From CAWIVH01 sp963839475 (GTDB lineage Bacteria > Acidobacteriota > UBA6911): a stretch of DNA of 64,000 nt. The stretch is taken from contig CAWIVH010000005.1 in assembly GCA_963839475.1 (NCBI GenBank), positions 1 through 64,000 on the forward strand, written 5' to 3'. How positions within the stretch are numbered: the first letter of the stretch is position 1; each line of letters begins with the position of its first letter. A program made the translations under genes and the position numbers. The notes under the pieces are model-generated. The model had not been told where the DNA came from, did no database searches, and worked only from the letters and a program-made list of their open reading frames with translations. Shown here piece after piece: positions 16,825 through 26,300 of this stretch.

Positions 16825-18069
16825 ATGACAACTGATCCAGACAAAAACGTCCTTGAGCAGCCGGCCGCGGGGCTGGTTGGCCATCAGGTTTATGTCGCGC
16901 TGACTGCCTTCCTTGCGCTTTTCTCCATTGTGGGTTTTGCGCTCTATGGCCTGCCTTTTTTTTATGATTTCATGGTGCGCGAATTCGGCTGGACCCGCGC
17001 ACAGGTGACCTCCGGAAACGCCTACAGCAAATTGGTGGTAGGTCCCGTTTTCGGTTTCCTTGCCGGATGGATCATCGATCGTTTCGGCCCCAGGCGCCTG
17101 ATGCTCGTAGGGATATTGATGGCCGGCCTGGCTCTGATAGGATTGGGATCGATCTCTTCCCTCGGTTTCTTTTATTTCTTCTATCTATTCAATGCCCTGG
17201 GATATGTCTGCGGCGGGCCGCTCCCCAACCAGGTATTGCTGTCCCGCTGGTTTAACCAGGCGCGAGGGAAAGCCATGGGTTTCGCATACCTCGGGATTGG
17301 AATCGGAGGGGCGATTGTTCCGCTTCTCGCCGCCTGGCTCATTCAGGGATTCGGCTGGCAGTCAGCGCTCAAGGCGCTTGGATGCCTGATGCTGGCGATT
17401 AGCTTTCCCATGGCTTTCTTTTTGAAAGAGGCCCCCCCGACCGGGGCGGGAACTCCAGCGAGAAAGGCCGAACCCGTGTTGATCGGGCCAGTATTCAAGT
17501 CCGGGGCGTTCTACCTGCTGGCAATCGGAAGCATGTGTTCGATCGGGGCGGTGGGCGGCACCATGCAGAATCTGAAGCTCTTCCTGAGCCTGGATCAGCA
17601 TCTGCCTCAGGCCGCCAGCGCGCAGGTTGCCTCCCTCATTCTAGTAAGCAGCAGCGTCGGCAGGCTCTTGATGGGATGGATGGCGGACCGTTTCCCCAAG
17701 AAATACATCATGATCCTCATCTATGCCATTGTGGCAGGATCGATACCGCTTTTGTTCATTGCTTCTTCTCATGTGGCACTTTATGCCTTTGCGCTCATTT
17801 TCGGGATTGGCCTTGGCGGGGACTACATGATCATCCCGCTCATGGCCGCGGAGATTTTCGGCGTCAAGGTCCTCGGCCGGTTGATGGGGGTTGTGCTTAC
17901 GGCTGACGGCGTGGCGGAGGCTTTGACCCCTCTTGTCGTTGCGGCTATCCGGGACCGGACGGCTTCCTACAGCGGTGGTTTCGTGTTGTTGATAGCCCTT
18001 GCAGCTACCGGGGCGCTGGCTGTCTCGTTCCTGCCCAATCGGCGAGGAGGTGCTCAAGAAAGGCAATGA
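16825..18069 (+). CDS. MFS transporter, OFA (oxalate/formate antiporter)-like
   Basis: The 414-residue, 12-segment protein has the MFS loop motif twice: GWIIDRFGPRR after segment 2 and GWMADRFPKK in the second half. The N-terminal segment FYDFMVREFGWTRAQVT resembles the OFA and monocarboxylate porter group. The ATG at 16825 follows GGAA, and a longer in-frame start overlaps the isomerase gene. It probably imports or exports an organic acid or sugar acid handled by the two enzymes before it. Its last 65 bases overlap, tail to tail, the end of an ABC permease gene on the other strand. Confidence 0.85.
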   Translation: MTTDPDKNVLEQPAAGLVGHQVYVALTAFLALFSIVGFALYGLPFFYDFMVREFGWTRAQVTSGNAYSKLVVGPVFGFLAGWIIDRFGPRRLMLVGILMAGLALIGLGSISSLGFFYFFYLFNALGYVCGGPLPNQVLLSRWFNQARGKAMGFAYLGIGIGGAIVPLLAAWLIQGFGWQSALKALGCLMLAISFPMAFFLKEAPPTGAGTPARKAEPVLIGPVFKSGAFYLLAIGSMCSIGAVGGTMQNLKLFLSLDQHLPQAASAQVASLILVSSSVGRLLMGWMADRFPKKYIMILIYAIVAGSIPLLFIASSHVALYAFALIFGIGLGGDYMIIPLMAAEIFGVKVLGRLMGVVLTADGVAEALTPLVVAAIRDRTASYSGGFVLLIALAATGALAVSFLPNRRGGAQERQ

Positions 18070-18808
18070 TGGCGTAAAGACTCAACCCGATCAATCCCAG
18101 GAGAGTAAATGCCGCAAATACCATTGGCGTGTCCCTCTTAAATGCGGCGGCGAGCATCAAGGACCCGAGGCCGGTTTCGGCTTGGGCGAACTCTCCCGCG
18201 GTGACTCCCACGACGGAGAGGGGAACAGCCGCTTTCAAAGCGGAAAGGACGCCGGGCAGGCTTGCCGGTACTCTCGCCTTGAGCATTATCTGGAAATCGG
18301 TCGCACCCATCATTTTCAGGGTTTCCTCCACCGGGACGGGAACCGATTGGAGGCCGGAAACGATTCCAATCATGATGGTCATGAAACTCAAAGCAAAGGC
18401 TATCAGAATTTCCGGTTTCATCCCGAAACCGAACCAGATGAAAATGACAGGAACAAGCAGGATCATAGGGGCCTGCCGTAAAGCCTGCAAAACCGGAAAG
18501 CTCACCCGATAGCCATGGGGAGTCATAACAAGGAGGACGGCGAGCGGAATTGCGACCATCAGGGCAAGAAGGAAACCGCCCGTAATTTCAGCTGCAGATA
18601 TCCAGGTATGAGCATTCAGCCGGGCGGCCTGCGAAGATATTTCCATGGCGATCCTTGCAGGTGTCGGCAGGACCTCCGGACGGATTTCCAGGATGCGGCC
18701 GGAGGCTTCCCAGAGGAGGATGAGCGAACCCGCGGCGAAAATCCAGGATGCCATGGGCCGCAAGCTCTTAAGAATCGACCCGTGGAGCGATGAGCCTCTC
18801 ATCCCCAT
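18005..18808 (-). CDS. ABC transporter permease (SsuC/TauC type)
   Basis: The 267-residue permease has six hydrophobic segments and an EAA-like loop (GATDFQIMLKARVPASLPG near 180), which docks the ATPase. It matches the BPD_transp_1 fold of nitrate/sulfonate/taurine importers. AGGAG precedes the ATG. The matching ATPase gene is 4.3 kb away at 12971-13741, with aquaporin, oxidoreductase, isomerase and MFS genes on the opposite strand between them, and no substrate-binding protein is in the window. Its 3' end overlaps the MFS gene by 65 bases in convergent orientation. Confidence 0.85.
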   Translation of the reverse strand: MGMRGSSLHGSILKSLRPMASWIFAAGSLILLWEASGRILEIRPEVLPTPARIAMEISSQAARLNAHTWISAAEITGGFLLALMVAIPLAVLLVMTPHGYRVSFPVLQALRQAPMILLVPVIFIWFGFGMKPEILIAFALSFMTIMIGIVSGLQSVPVPVEETLKMMGATDFQIMLKARVPASLPGVLSALKAAVPLSVVGVTAGEFAQAETGLGSLMLAAAFKRDTPMVFAAFTLLGLIGLSLYAIIAFLEHLLADWAGTRQPAPR

Positions 18809-18969
18809 CTACTTGCTCCTTTCCCAGGCATCTCTCCGGAAACCTGACACGCTCGACAGATTAAACCGCAAAGACCGTATAGAAAAATTGATGTAATCCC
18901 CAGGGGTCTTAGCGACCTTCGCGGTTCAAAAAGATCGCTGGCTCAATTGTCCAAATCGGCTCAAAACAC

Positions 18970-19941
18970 CTATGGAACATACGGGTGGAAGATTACTTTG
19001 GAGCCGGGACGGAGACAGCGAACCTGGAGCTTAGCGGCTGCGCCCTGCCCGGATTCCGCTTCTATGCCGAAGGTGTACAGCGTCCGGATCTGGTTTAGCA
19101 TCCGGCGCATCAGGTCCTCATAGTGATCACGATATTCTCGCGTGAAGAAGGCTGCCCCGGCAGTCGCCTGAGCCAGTTCCTTCAGCAGGCTGTAGGTCAC
19201 GGTGGAACCTGTCCTGCCGCTCCGGGTTCCCAGGATGGTGCCGTAACTCACAACGAACAATTCAAGATTGGTGCCTCCGAGGAGGTTTCTCAGCGGCTTG
19301 ATCTTCGATACCGTTTCATAATCCATATCCTCGATGAACAAAATGAGGACGCGCCGCTTTTCCTGGCGTGCGTTCATTCTCTGGACTGCCGAGAACAGCG
19401 CCGGGTACAAAAAAGCGTCTTCCGGCCGGTGGCGTCCTCGAAGCTCATGGATGGCGTTTTTAGCGGAGAATCCGTCGGTCGATTCTTCGAGTACTATGTG
19501 CAGCTCCTTTTCGTAGTATCCGACCCAGAGCGATTGCTTGCCCAACATCTTGTCGATGAGCTCATAGGCCATGTTGCGCGCTGAAAGTGCCCCGGTCACA
19601 GCCCGCTCGTTGTATCGTTCATCCTCGATCGACTCTGGGAAAATGGCGCGATCAAAAAGCAGGCCGTAAACAGTTGGCAATTCGTCCCGGGCCATGAATT
19701 CAATCTTTCGCGGGCTGCCGTCCTCCAGGATCTCGATTTCATCTCGGCCGAGGTTTTCTATGAAAAGGTCGCTTTTGTCGCGGAAACTTGCGGTGATGTA
19801 AATCGGCCGCTTGCCCGCGGCAGGAGGCTGTTCAGCTTTTACGGATACCATGACTGAAACCGCCAGGCACAACATCAGGGGGACTTTGATTGAAAATCCT
19901 GCAGTCCTGATCCTGTCTGCGCCTGTCAGTTTCCGACTCAT
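18970..19941 (-). CDS. VWFA-related secreted protein without an intact MIDAS
   Basis: This 323-residue protein has a signal anchor or signal peptide near residues 18-36 and the layout of the VWFA-related proteins common in Acidobacteriota: a short N-terminal beta domain (IEILEDGSPRKIEFM) followed by a von Willebrand A-like fold. The metal site (DxSxS), normally after the first strand, reads LLFDRAIFPES, so metal-dependent adhesion is doubtful. Its start overlaps the stop of the upstream radical SAM gene by four bases (ATGA), which implies translational coupling. It likely acts in the periplasm or outside; its partner is unknown. Confidence 0.75.
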   Translation of the reverse strand: MSRKLTGADRIRTAGFSIKVPLMLCLAVSVMVSVKAEQPPAAGKRPIYITASFRDKSDLFIENLGRDEIEILEDGSPRKIEFMARDELPTVYGLLFDRAIFPESIEDERYNERAVTGALSARNMAYELIDKMLGKQSLWVGYYEKELHIVLEESTDGFSAKNAIHELRGRHRPEDAFLYPALFSAVQRMNARQEKRRVLILFIEDMDYETVSKIKPLRNLLGGTNLELFVVSYGTILGTRSGRTGSTVTYSLLKELAQATAGAAFFTREYRDHYEDLMRRMLNQIRTLYTFGIEAESGQGAAAKLQVRCLRPGSKVIFHPYVP

Positions 19942-21278
19942 TGGGTTTGGGGCTCCGGAAAAAACATAGGATACAACAAAGTGGACTTTAGGAAGCGCCA
20001 GACGTATCTGGGACGCAGGTGGTAGGAGACGTAGGCAAACTCCCTCAAACGATGAAGATCTTCGCTGGAAACTCCGGGATGGCGGTAAACACTGGTCCAG
20101 CCGTTGAACCTTTCCCAGTTGGATTCGAAAATGAGGTGTTTGACGTTCCGGTAGAACTGCGTGCCGGGATAGGGCGTGGTCACGGTGAACTGGATCGCAA
20201 AAGTATTCAGTTTCTTGGCATAGCGGATGGTGTCGCGGATGCCAGCCTCGGTGTCATTCGGCAATCCCAGGGTGTAATTGGCTATGACGCGGATCCCTTT
20301 TTTATGACAGTGGTCAATGACCTTTTCCTGGTGACTCTTCGGTATGGCCTTGCGCAAGTTTTGACGAAGGGTGGATTCATTGGACGATTCCACTCCCACT
20401 TCGACGCTCCGCAGGCCGGCCCGATAGAGCACGTTCAACAACTCAGGATCCAGCCGGTCGGTGCGCGCTTCCATGCTCCAGCGAACGTCGAGCCCGCGCG
20501 CGAGGATCAACTCGGCGAACTCCTGGGCCCGTTTCTTGTCGAATGTCATGTTCGGATCGCGGAAGGTAATCCCGCGGATCCCATACCTATCCGAGAGATA
20601 CTGTATCTCATCGATGATATTTTCAGGCGAACGCATCCGATATTTCGAATTGACCAAATAGGGGCAGTAATTGCATGTGTAAGGGCAGCCCCTGCTGCCG
20701 AGCATCGGCAGCGTTATCCCCTTGTTGGTGATAATCTGATAGCGGAACCGGCGCACATCAAACTGGTCCCATTTGGGGAAAGGCAACGCGTCCAGATCCT
20801 GGATGAAACCGGCGGCGACCAGGCCCGTTGGAATCTCTCCCCGGGCGAGGGCGGGGGCGATATTCTCAATCTCATCGGAGACCACAAAATCTGCGTCTTC
20901 GAGATAAAACTCCGGCTGGGCGGCTGCGAAAGTGCCGAAAACCCCGACGCGGCATCCAAAACGCTGTTTGGCTTCGCGGATCACCCGGCGCTCAAAATTG
21001 CAGTCCACAATCGAAGACGCCACCAGATAGAGATCGGCCGGCACCAACTGGTCCATCTGCCGCACGTCCAGGATTCGCACCTCGGCTCCATGGTGTGACA
21101 GGATGGAGTCCAGGTAGGCGAGTGTGATGTTGGGGATTGCAGCAATTCTTCTTTTTGCGATTTCCAGCAGCCGCGCAAATGGGGAAGTCCCCACGGTAAA
21201 AACCGTTCCCATTCCGCCTGCTACATCTTTGAGGGTGCAGTTCTTCTGCTGGCTCGCACTTAAGACGACGATTCTCAT
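19938..21278 (-). CDS. B12-binding-like radical SAM protein
   Basis: The 446-residue protein has an N-terminal Rossmann-like region of about 180 residues, as in cobalamin-binding radical SAM proteins, but I do not see the DxHxxG corrinoid motif. The radical SAM 4Fe-4S motif is CPYTCNYC near residue 196, and the Elp3/MiaB-like core follows (SVEVGVESSN near 288). Related enzymes methylate or rearrange natural products, lipids or hopanoids. The last four bases are shared with the VWFA-like gene. A perfect 9-bp inverted repeat lies 40-60 bases upstream of the start. Cytoplasmic; substrate unknown. Confidence 0.82.
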   Translation of the reverse strand: MRIVVLSASQQKNCTLKDVAGGMGTVFTVGTSPFARLLEIAKRRIAAIPNITLAYLDSILSHHGAEVRILDVRQMDQLVPADLYLVASSIVDCNFERRVIREAKQRFGCRVGVFGTFAAAQPEFYLEDADFVVSDEIENIAPALARGEIPTGLVAAGFIQDLDALPFPKWDQFDVRRFRYQIITNKGITLPMLGSRGCPYTCNYCPYLVNSKYRMRSPENIIDEIQYLSDRYGIRGITFRDPNMTFDKKRAQEFAELILARGLDVRWSMEARTDRLDPELLNVLYRAGLRSVEVGVESSNESTLRQNLRKAIPKSHQEKVIDHCHKKGIRVIANYTLGLPNDTEAGIRDTIRYAKKLNTFAIQFTVTTPYPGTQFYRNVKHLIFESNWERFNGWTSVYRHPGVSSEDLHRLREFAYVSYHLRPRYVWRFLKSTLLYPMFFPEPQTQ

Positions 21279-21317
21279 TTAGACCCGCGAATCCTTTCCA
21301 GGGAATGCCACCAGCGT

Positions 21318-21339
21318 CTGAGTATCCCAAGATACTCAG
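21318..21339. promoter_or_regulatory. Perfect 9-bp inverted repeat upstream of the radical SAM gene
   Basis: CTGAGTATC and GATACTCAG flank a CCAA loop. It lies in the divergent region between the radical SAM gene (start 21278) and lepB. It could be an operator or a leader hairpin. The rest of 21279-21634 shows nothing else. Confidence 0.4.
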
Positions 21340-21634
21340 GCCTCTGTGGCTTCGGGGCTGTCGGGAGGCTGAAAAAAGTTGGACTAAATGCTGATAACAA
21401 AACAACTTAAATCTTAGTCACCACACTACGCCCTGAAACGTGAATTATAGCAACCGTCGGCCGTAAATCAAGCCGTGAGAGCGAAGAGGGAACTTGCCGG
21501 CACGTGCAGGCATGGCTCTCTGGCCCTGATTCTGCCGGGCGGAATCCAATTGAGTTTTGCAGGAGGCTTTGGTAGCTTTATGGGCGCTTGCGCCTGCTGA
21601 ATTTGGAAAGGAAGTGCGCGAGCATCACACAAAA

Positions 21635-22222
21635 ATGGAAGAACTGAGCAATCTCCCGCCGCCACCCGAGAGAGCCGAGGTGCCCACAACACCTTCGGCC
21701 CGGCCGAAGGTGCTTTCCGAGCTAAGATCCTGGTTCCGCGATGTTTTATTTGCCTTTGCAACCGCAATTTTCATTGTTTTATTTGTGATCCAGCCGGTCA
21801 AGGTCGAAGGAACCAGCATGCTCCCCCGATTGGTGGACCAAGAGCGGATTTTCGTCAATCGCTTCATTTACCGGTTCTCCGAGATCCATCGGGGAGACAT
21901 CGTGGTCTTCTGGTACCCCCGCGACCGCAGCAAATCATTCATAAAGCGCGTAATAGGACTTCCCGGCGACGAGCTGGAGATTCGTTATGGAGCTTTATAT
22001 GTCAACGGTCAGAAGTTTGACGAGCCCTACTTAAAACCGGAGTTTGTGGATCACGACTGGCTGAGAAAGGAAATAGTACCGCCGGGGCAGTACTTCGTCC
22101 TCGGCGACCATCGCAATTCCAGCAACGACAGCAGAAACTGGGGCTTTGTGCCCCGGGAACTCATCTATGGCAAGGCGGTTTTCCGCTATTGGCCGATGGC
22201 GCGTATTGGCCTGGTGGACTAA
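21635..22222 (+). CDS. lepB: Signal peptidase I
   Basis: The 195-residue protein has one N-terminal membrane segment (FAFATAIFIVLFVI) after a proline-rich cytoplasmic start. The catalytic serine is in EGTSMLP (near 68) and the general-base lysine in SFIKRVIGLPGD (near 112). The box GDHRNSSNDSR (near 160) is also canonical. It cleaves signal peptides of Sec and Tat exported proteins on the outer face of the inner membrane. Longer in-frame starts exist back to 21557 without a good ribosome site, so the start is uncertain. Many of the exported proteins in this window are plausible clients. Confidence 0.93.
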   Translation: MEELSNLPPPPERAEVPTTPSARPKVLSELRSWFRDVLFAFATAIFIVLFVIQPVKVEGTSMLPRLVDQERIFVNRFIYRFSEIHRGDIVVFWYPRDRSKSFIKRVIGLPGDELEIRYGALYVNGQKFDEPYLKPEFVDHDWLRKEIVPPGQYFVLGDHRNSSNDSRNWGFVPRELIYGKAVFRYWPMARIGLVD

Positions 22223-22273
22223 AGGCCTGGCGGAGCTTCCCGCCAAAATCCGGATGTTCAAAAAGACAAAATA

Positions 22274-23368
22274 ATGAAAGCTATACTTGCACTGGAAGAC
22301 GGCCGCACCTTCGCGGGCCGCGCTTTTGGAGCCGAGGGCGAAGCTGCGGGCGAAGTCGTTTTTAATACTTCGATGGCAGGATACCAGGAAATCCTGACCG
22401 ATCCATCCTATGCCGGACAAATTGTCGCCATGACCTGTCCGCACATCGGGAATTACGGCACGAATCCCGAAGACGAAGAATCCCGCCGGCCGTTTGTCGA
22501 GGGGTTTGTCGCCCGCGAATTCAGCGAGTGCTGGTCTAACTGGCGCGGCCGGGAGTCGATGGGGCAGTACCTCAAGCGCCACGGCATCGTCTCAATCTCT
22601 GAGGTGGACACCAGGGCGCTCGTGCGTCATATCCGGACGCGCGGGGCGCTACGCGGAATTATCAGTTCCGTGGAGCCCGATGAGAGGAAACTTGTGGAAC
22701 GCGCGAGGGCGCTTCCCAGCATGATCGGATGCGATCTGGCTTCGCAGGTAACCTGTTCCAGCCCCTATGCCTGGGGTGAAGAAAAGGAAGCGAGAGATCG
22801 CCTGCGTGTCATTGCCTACGACTTCGGCATCAAGCGTAATATTCTGAACAACCTGGTTTTGGCTGGCTGCCAGGTTTCGGTTGTGCCCGGTTTCACCGAC
22901 GCCAGGGAAATAATCGCGCTGAAACCGGATGGAGTGTTTCTCTCCAACGGGCCCGGAGATCCAGAACCCGTAGAGTATGCCATCAAAAATATCCGGCGGC
23001 TGCTGGGACGGGTGCCGATGTTCGGCATCTGCCTCGGACACCAGTTGATGGGCCTGGCGATGGGGGGACGCACCTACAAACTCAAATTCGGGCATCGTGG
23101 CGGAAACCAACCGGTCAAAAACCTGCTCAACGGCCGCGTCGAAATTACCGCTCAGAATCACGGTTTTGCCGTAGACCCGGATTCGATGGATCCACAGCAG
23201 GTCGAACTCACCCATATAAATTTGAACGATCAGACGCTCGAAGGGATGAGACACCGGAATCTGCCGGCTTTCTCGGTCCAATACCATCCGGAGGCTTCCC
23301 CAGGCCCGCACGATTCGTACTATCTTTTTGATGATTTCATTCGGCTCATGACCGAGTCGCGGAAATAG
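22274..23368 (+). CDS. carA: Carbamoyl-phosphate synthase small (glutaminase) subunit
   Basis: The 364-residue protein has the CarA N-terminal domain (ALEDGRTFAGRAFGA) and a class I glutamine amidotransferase domain. The nucleophile cysteine is in FGICLGHQLMG (near 256) and the catalytic His-Glu pair is in YHPEASPGPHD (near 338). It feeds ammonia from glutamine to CarB for pyrimidine and arginine synthesis. carB follows after three bases. Upstream, 51 bases separate it from lepB, with no clear leader peptide or attenuator. Confidence 0.97.
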   Translation: MKAILALEDGRTFAGRAFGAEGEAAGEVVFNTSMAGYQEILTDPSYAGQIVAMTCPHIGNYGTNPEDEESRRPFVEGFVAREFSECWSNWRGRESMGQYLKRHGIVSISEVDTRALVRHIRTRGALRGIISSVEPDERKLVERARALPSMIGCDLASQVTCSSPYAWGEEKEARDRLRVIAYDFGIKRNILNNLVLAGCQVSVVPGFTDAREIIALKPDGVFLSNGPGDPEPVEYAIKNIRRLLGRVPMFGICLGHQLMGLAMGGRTYKLKFGHRGGNQPVKNLLNGRVEITAQNHGFAVDPDSMDPQQVELTHINLNDQTLEGMRHRNLPAFSVQYHPEASPGPHDSYYLFDDFIRLMTESRK

Positions 23369-23371
23369 GCA

Positions 23372-26300
23372 ATGCCCAAGCGAACCGATATCCACAAAAT
23401 CCTGATAATAGGTTCAGGTCCGATCATCATCGGCCAGGCCTGCGAATTTGACTATTCCGGCACCCAGGCCTGCAAAGCCCTTCAAAGCGAGGGTTTTGAG
23501 GTTGTGCTGGTGAATTCCAATCCGGCGACCATAATGACCGATCCCGAGCTCGCGGACCGGACCTATATCGAGCCATTGACCAGTGAGTCGGTGGCCGCCA
23601 TTATCGCGCGGGAAAGGCCGGATGCGCTGCTCCCCACCGTGGGCGGGCAGACCGGGCTGAATCTCTCGGTGGAACTGGCTCGGGCCGGAATTCTCGACCA
23701 TTACGGAGTGGAAATGATCGGCGCCAAGCTCCGGGCCGTGGAAGTCGCCGAGGACCGTCAGCTGTTCAAGGATGCAATGACGGAAATCGGGCTCCAATCG
23801 GCACGCTCCCGCGTCGTTCGCTCCCTTCACGAAGCTCAGGCTTTTCTGGAATCGATCGGACTGCCCGCGATTATCCGCCCCAGCTTTACCCTGGGCGGCT
23901 CAGGCGGGGGGATCGCCTTCAATACCGAGGAATTCGACGAAATCATCGCCCGCGGGCTGGACATCTCCCCGGTACACGAGGTGCTGGTCGAGCAATCGCT
24001 GCTCGGCTGGAAGGAGTACGAGCTCGAGGTGATGCGGGACTTGGCCGACAATGTCGTTATCATCTGTTCGATCGAGAATTTCGATCCGATGGGAGTTCAC
24101 ACGGGAGACTCGATCACCGTTGCCCCCGCCCAAACCCTGACCGACCGGGAGTACCAGATCATGCGGGATGCGGCGATCCGCATTATCCGCAAAGTCGGTG
24201 TTGAAACCGGCGGATCGAACATCCAATTTGCGGTGCGCCCGGAGGACGGCTCGCTGGTGGTCATCGAGATGAATCCGCGTGTTTCCAGGAGTTCGGCCCT
24301 GGCTTCGAAAGCCACCGGATTCCCGATTGCAAAAATCGCGGCCAAGCTGGCCGTTGGTTATACGCTCGACGAAATTCCGAACGACATCACCAAAAAAACC
24401 CCGGCGAGTTTCGAGCCGACGATCGATTACGTGGTGGCCAAAATCCCCAAGTTCAACTTCGAAAAGTTCGCTGAATCCGACCCTACCCTCGGCACTCAGA
24501 TGAAATCGGTCGGCGAAGTGATGGCGATCGGGCGCACATTCAAGGAGGCCCTGCTCAAGGGGATCCGGTCCCTCGAGCGCGGGAAGGGGCTCATGTCGGA
24601 AAAAGTGGATCCGGAAAAGCTCTTCCACAATCTTGTCACGCCGGTTTCGGAGCGTTTGATGTACATCTATTACGCCCTGCTCCAAGGCCGTAGCGTCGAA
24701 GAGCTCCATGGCATGACGAAAGTGGACCCTTGGTTTCTCAGCCAACTGGCCGAGGTTGCGGCAATGCAATCCCAGATTTTGGGCAAGCAGCTGGAAAGTC
24801 TGCCCGAGGATCAGTTGAGAAGCTGCAAGCGAGCCGGTTTCTCGGACGAGATGCTTGCAGGGCTGCTGCAACAGCCAGACGGGTCTTCTCCCTCGGTTTA
24901 TCAGGTCATGCAGCGGCGGCATGACCTCGGGATCCGGCCGGTTTATAAACGCGTGGATACTTGTGCGGCTGAGTTTGAATCCCACACCCCCTATCTCTAC
25001 TCCACCTACGAAGAGGAATGTGAGGCACAGCCGACGGATCGGAAAAAGATCGTAGTTCTCGGGAGCGGCCCGAACCGGATAGGGCAGGGCCTGGAATTTG
25101 ATTACTGCTGTTGCCACGCATCTTTCGCATTGAAGGAAACCGGTTTTGAAACCATCATGATCAATTGCAACCCGGAAACCGTTTCCACCGATTATGACAC
25201 GTCGGACCGGCTTTATTTTGAACCCCTGACCTTCGAGGATGTCATGGAGGTCATGGCAGTGGAAAAACCCTGGGGCGTCATTGTGCAGTTCGGCGGGCAG
25301 ACTCCGCTCAATCTGGCTCTTAAGCTCAAAGCTGCCGGCGTGCCCATCATCGGCACGTCGCCGGAGAGCATCGATCTGGCCGAAGACCGGAAGCGCTTCG
25401 GACAACTCCTGACGGACCTGTGCATTCCCCAGCCCCCCAACGGGACCGCGCGATCGTTGGAAGAGGCGCGCGCCGTGGCGTCGCAAATCGGGTATCCGGT
25501 GCTGGTGCGGCCCTCGTATGTGTTGGGCGGCCGAGCCATGTCGATTGTCTATGACCAGGATGCACTCGACCGGTACATGACGACTGCGGTTTCGGCGTCC
25601 CCCGAGCACCCGGTGCTGATCGACATGTTTCTCGAAAACGCGTTCGAGTACGATGTTGACGCATTGTGCGATGGGGAACGGGTCATTATCGCCGGCGTGA
25701 TGGAGCACATTGAAGAAGCCGGGATTCACAGCGGCGACAGTACCTGCGTCCTGCCCCCCATCATGGTAGAACTCGACGTTCTGGAACGGATGAAAGTTTT
25801 TACCCACAAGCTCGGCAAGGCCCTGAACGTGATCGGGCTGATGAATATCCAATTCGCGGTCCAGAAAAACAAGGTCTACGTCCTGGAAGTGAATCCTCGT
25901 GCCTCTCGCACCGTGCCGTACGTGAGCAAAGCCACCGGCGTTCCTTTGGCCAAGATGGCGGCGCGGGTGATGACGGGGGAGAAGCTCCAAGACCTGGGTC
26001 TAATCGAAGAATTGCGAGTCAAGCACTGCTTCGTAAAGTCTCCTGTTTTCCCTTTTAACAAGTTTCCCGGAGTGGATACCATCCTCGGCCCGGAGATGAA
26101 ATCCACCGGGGAGGTCATGGGTGTTTCCGACAGCTTCGGGAGCGCTTTTGCCAAAGCTCAGATTTCAGCCGGGATGAAGATACCGCGGACGGGCTCGGCA
26201 TTTTTGAGCGTGAATGAAGGCGATAAGGAAGGACTGCTGCCGATTGCCCTCGATCTCAGCGAACTGGGATTCCATATCATCGCCACACGCGGCACGCAGC

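Noticed and set aside
20019..21098. 359-residue open frame opposite the radical SAM gene
   Set aside because: Antisense shadow of a well-supported gene; no ribosome site or domain.
23900..25990. 696-residue open frame opposite carB
   Set aside because: It lies fully antisense to carB, has an Arg/His/Gly-rich composition without domains, and follows from the GC-rich third codon positions of carB.
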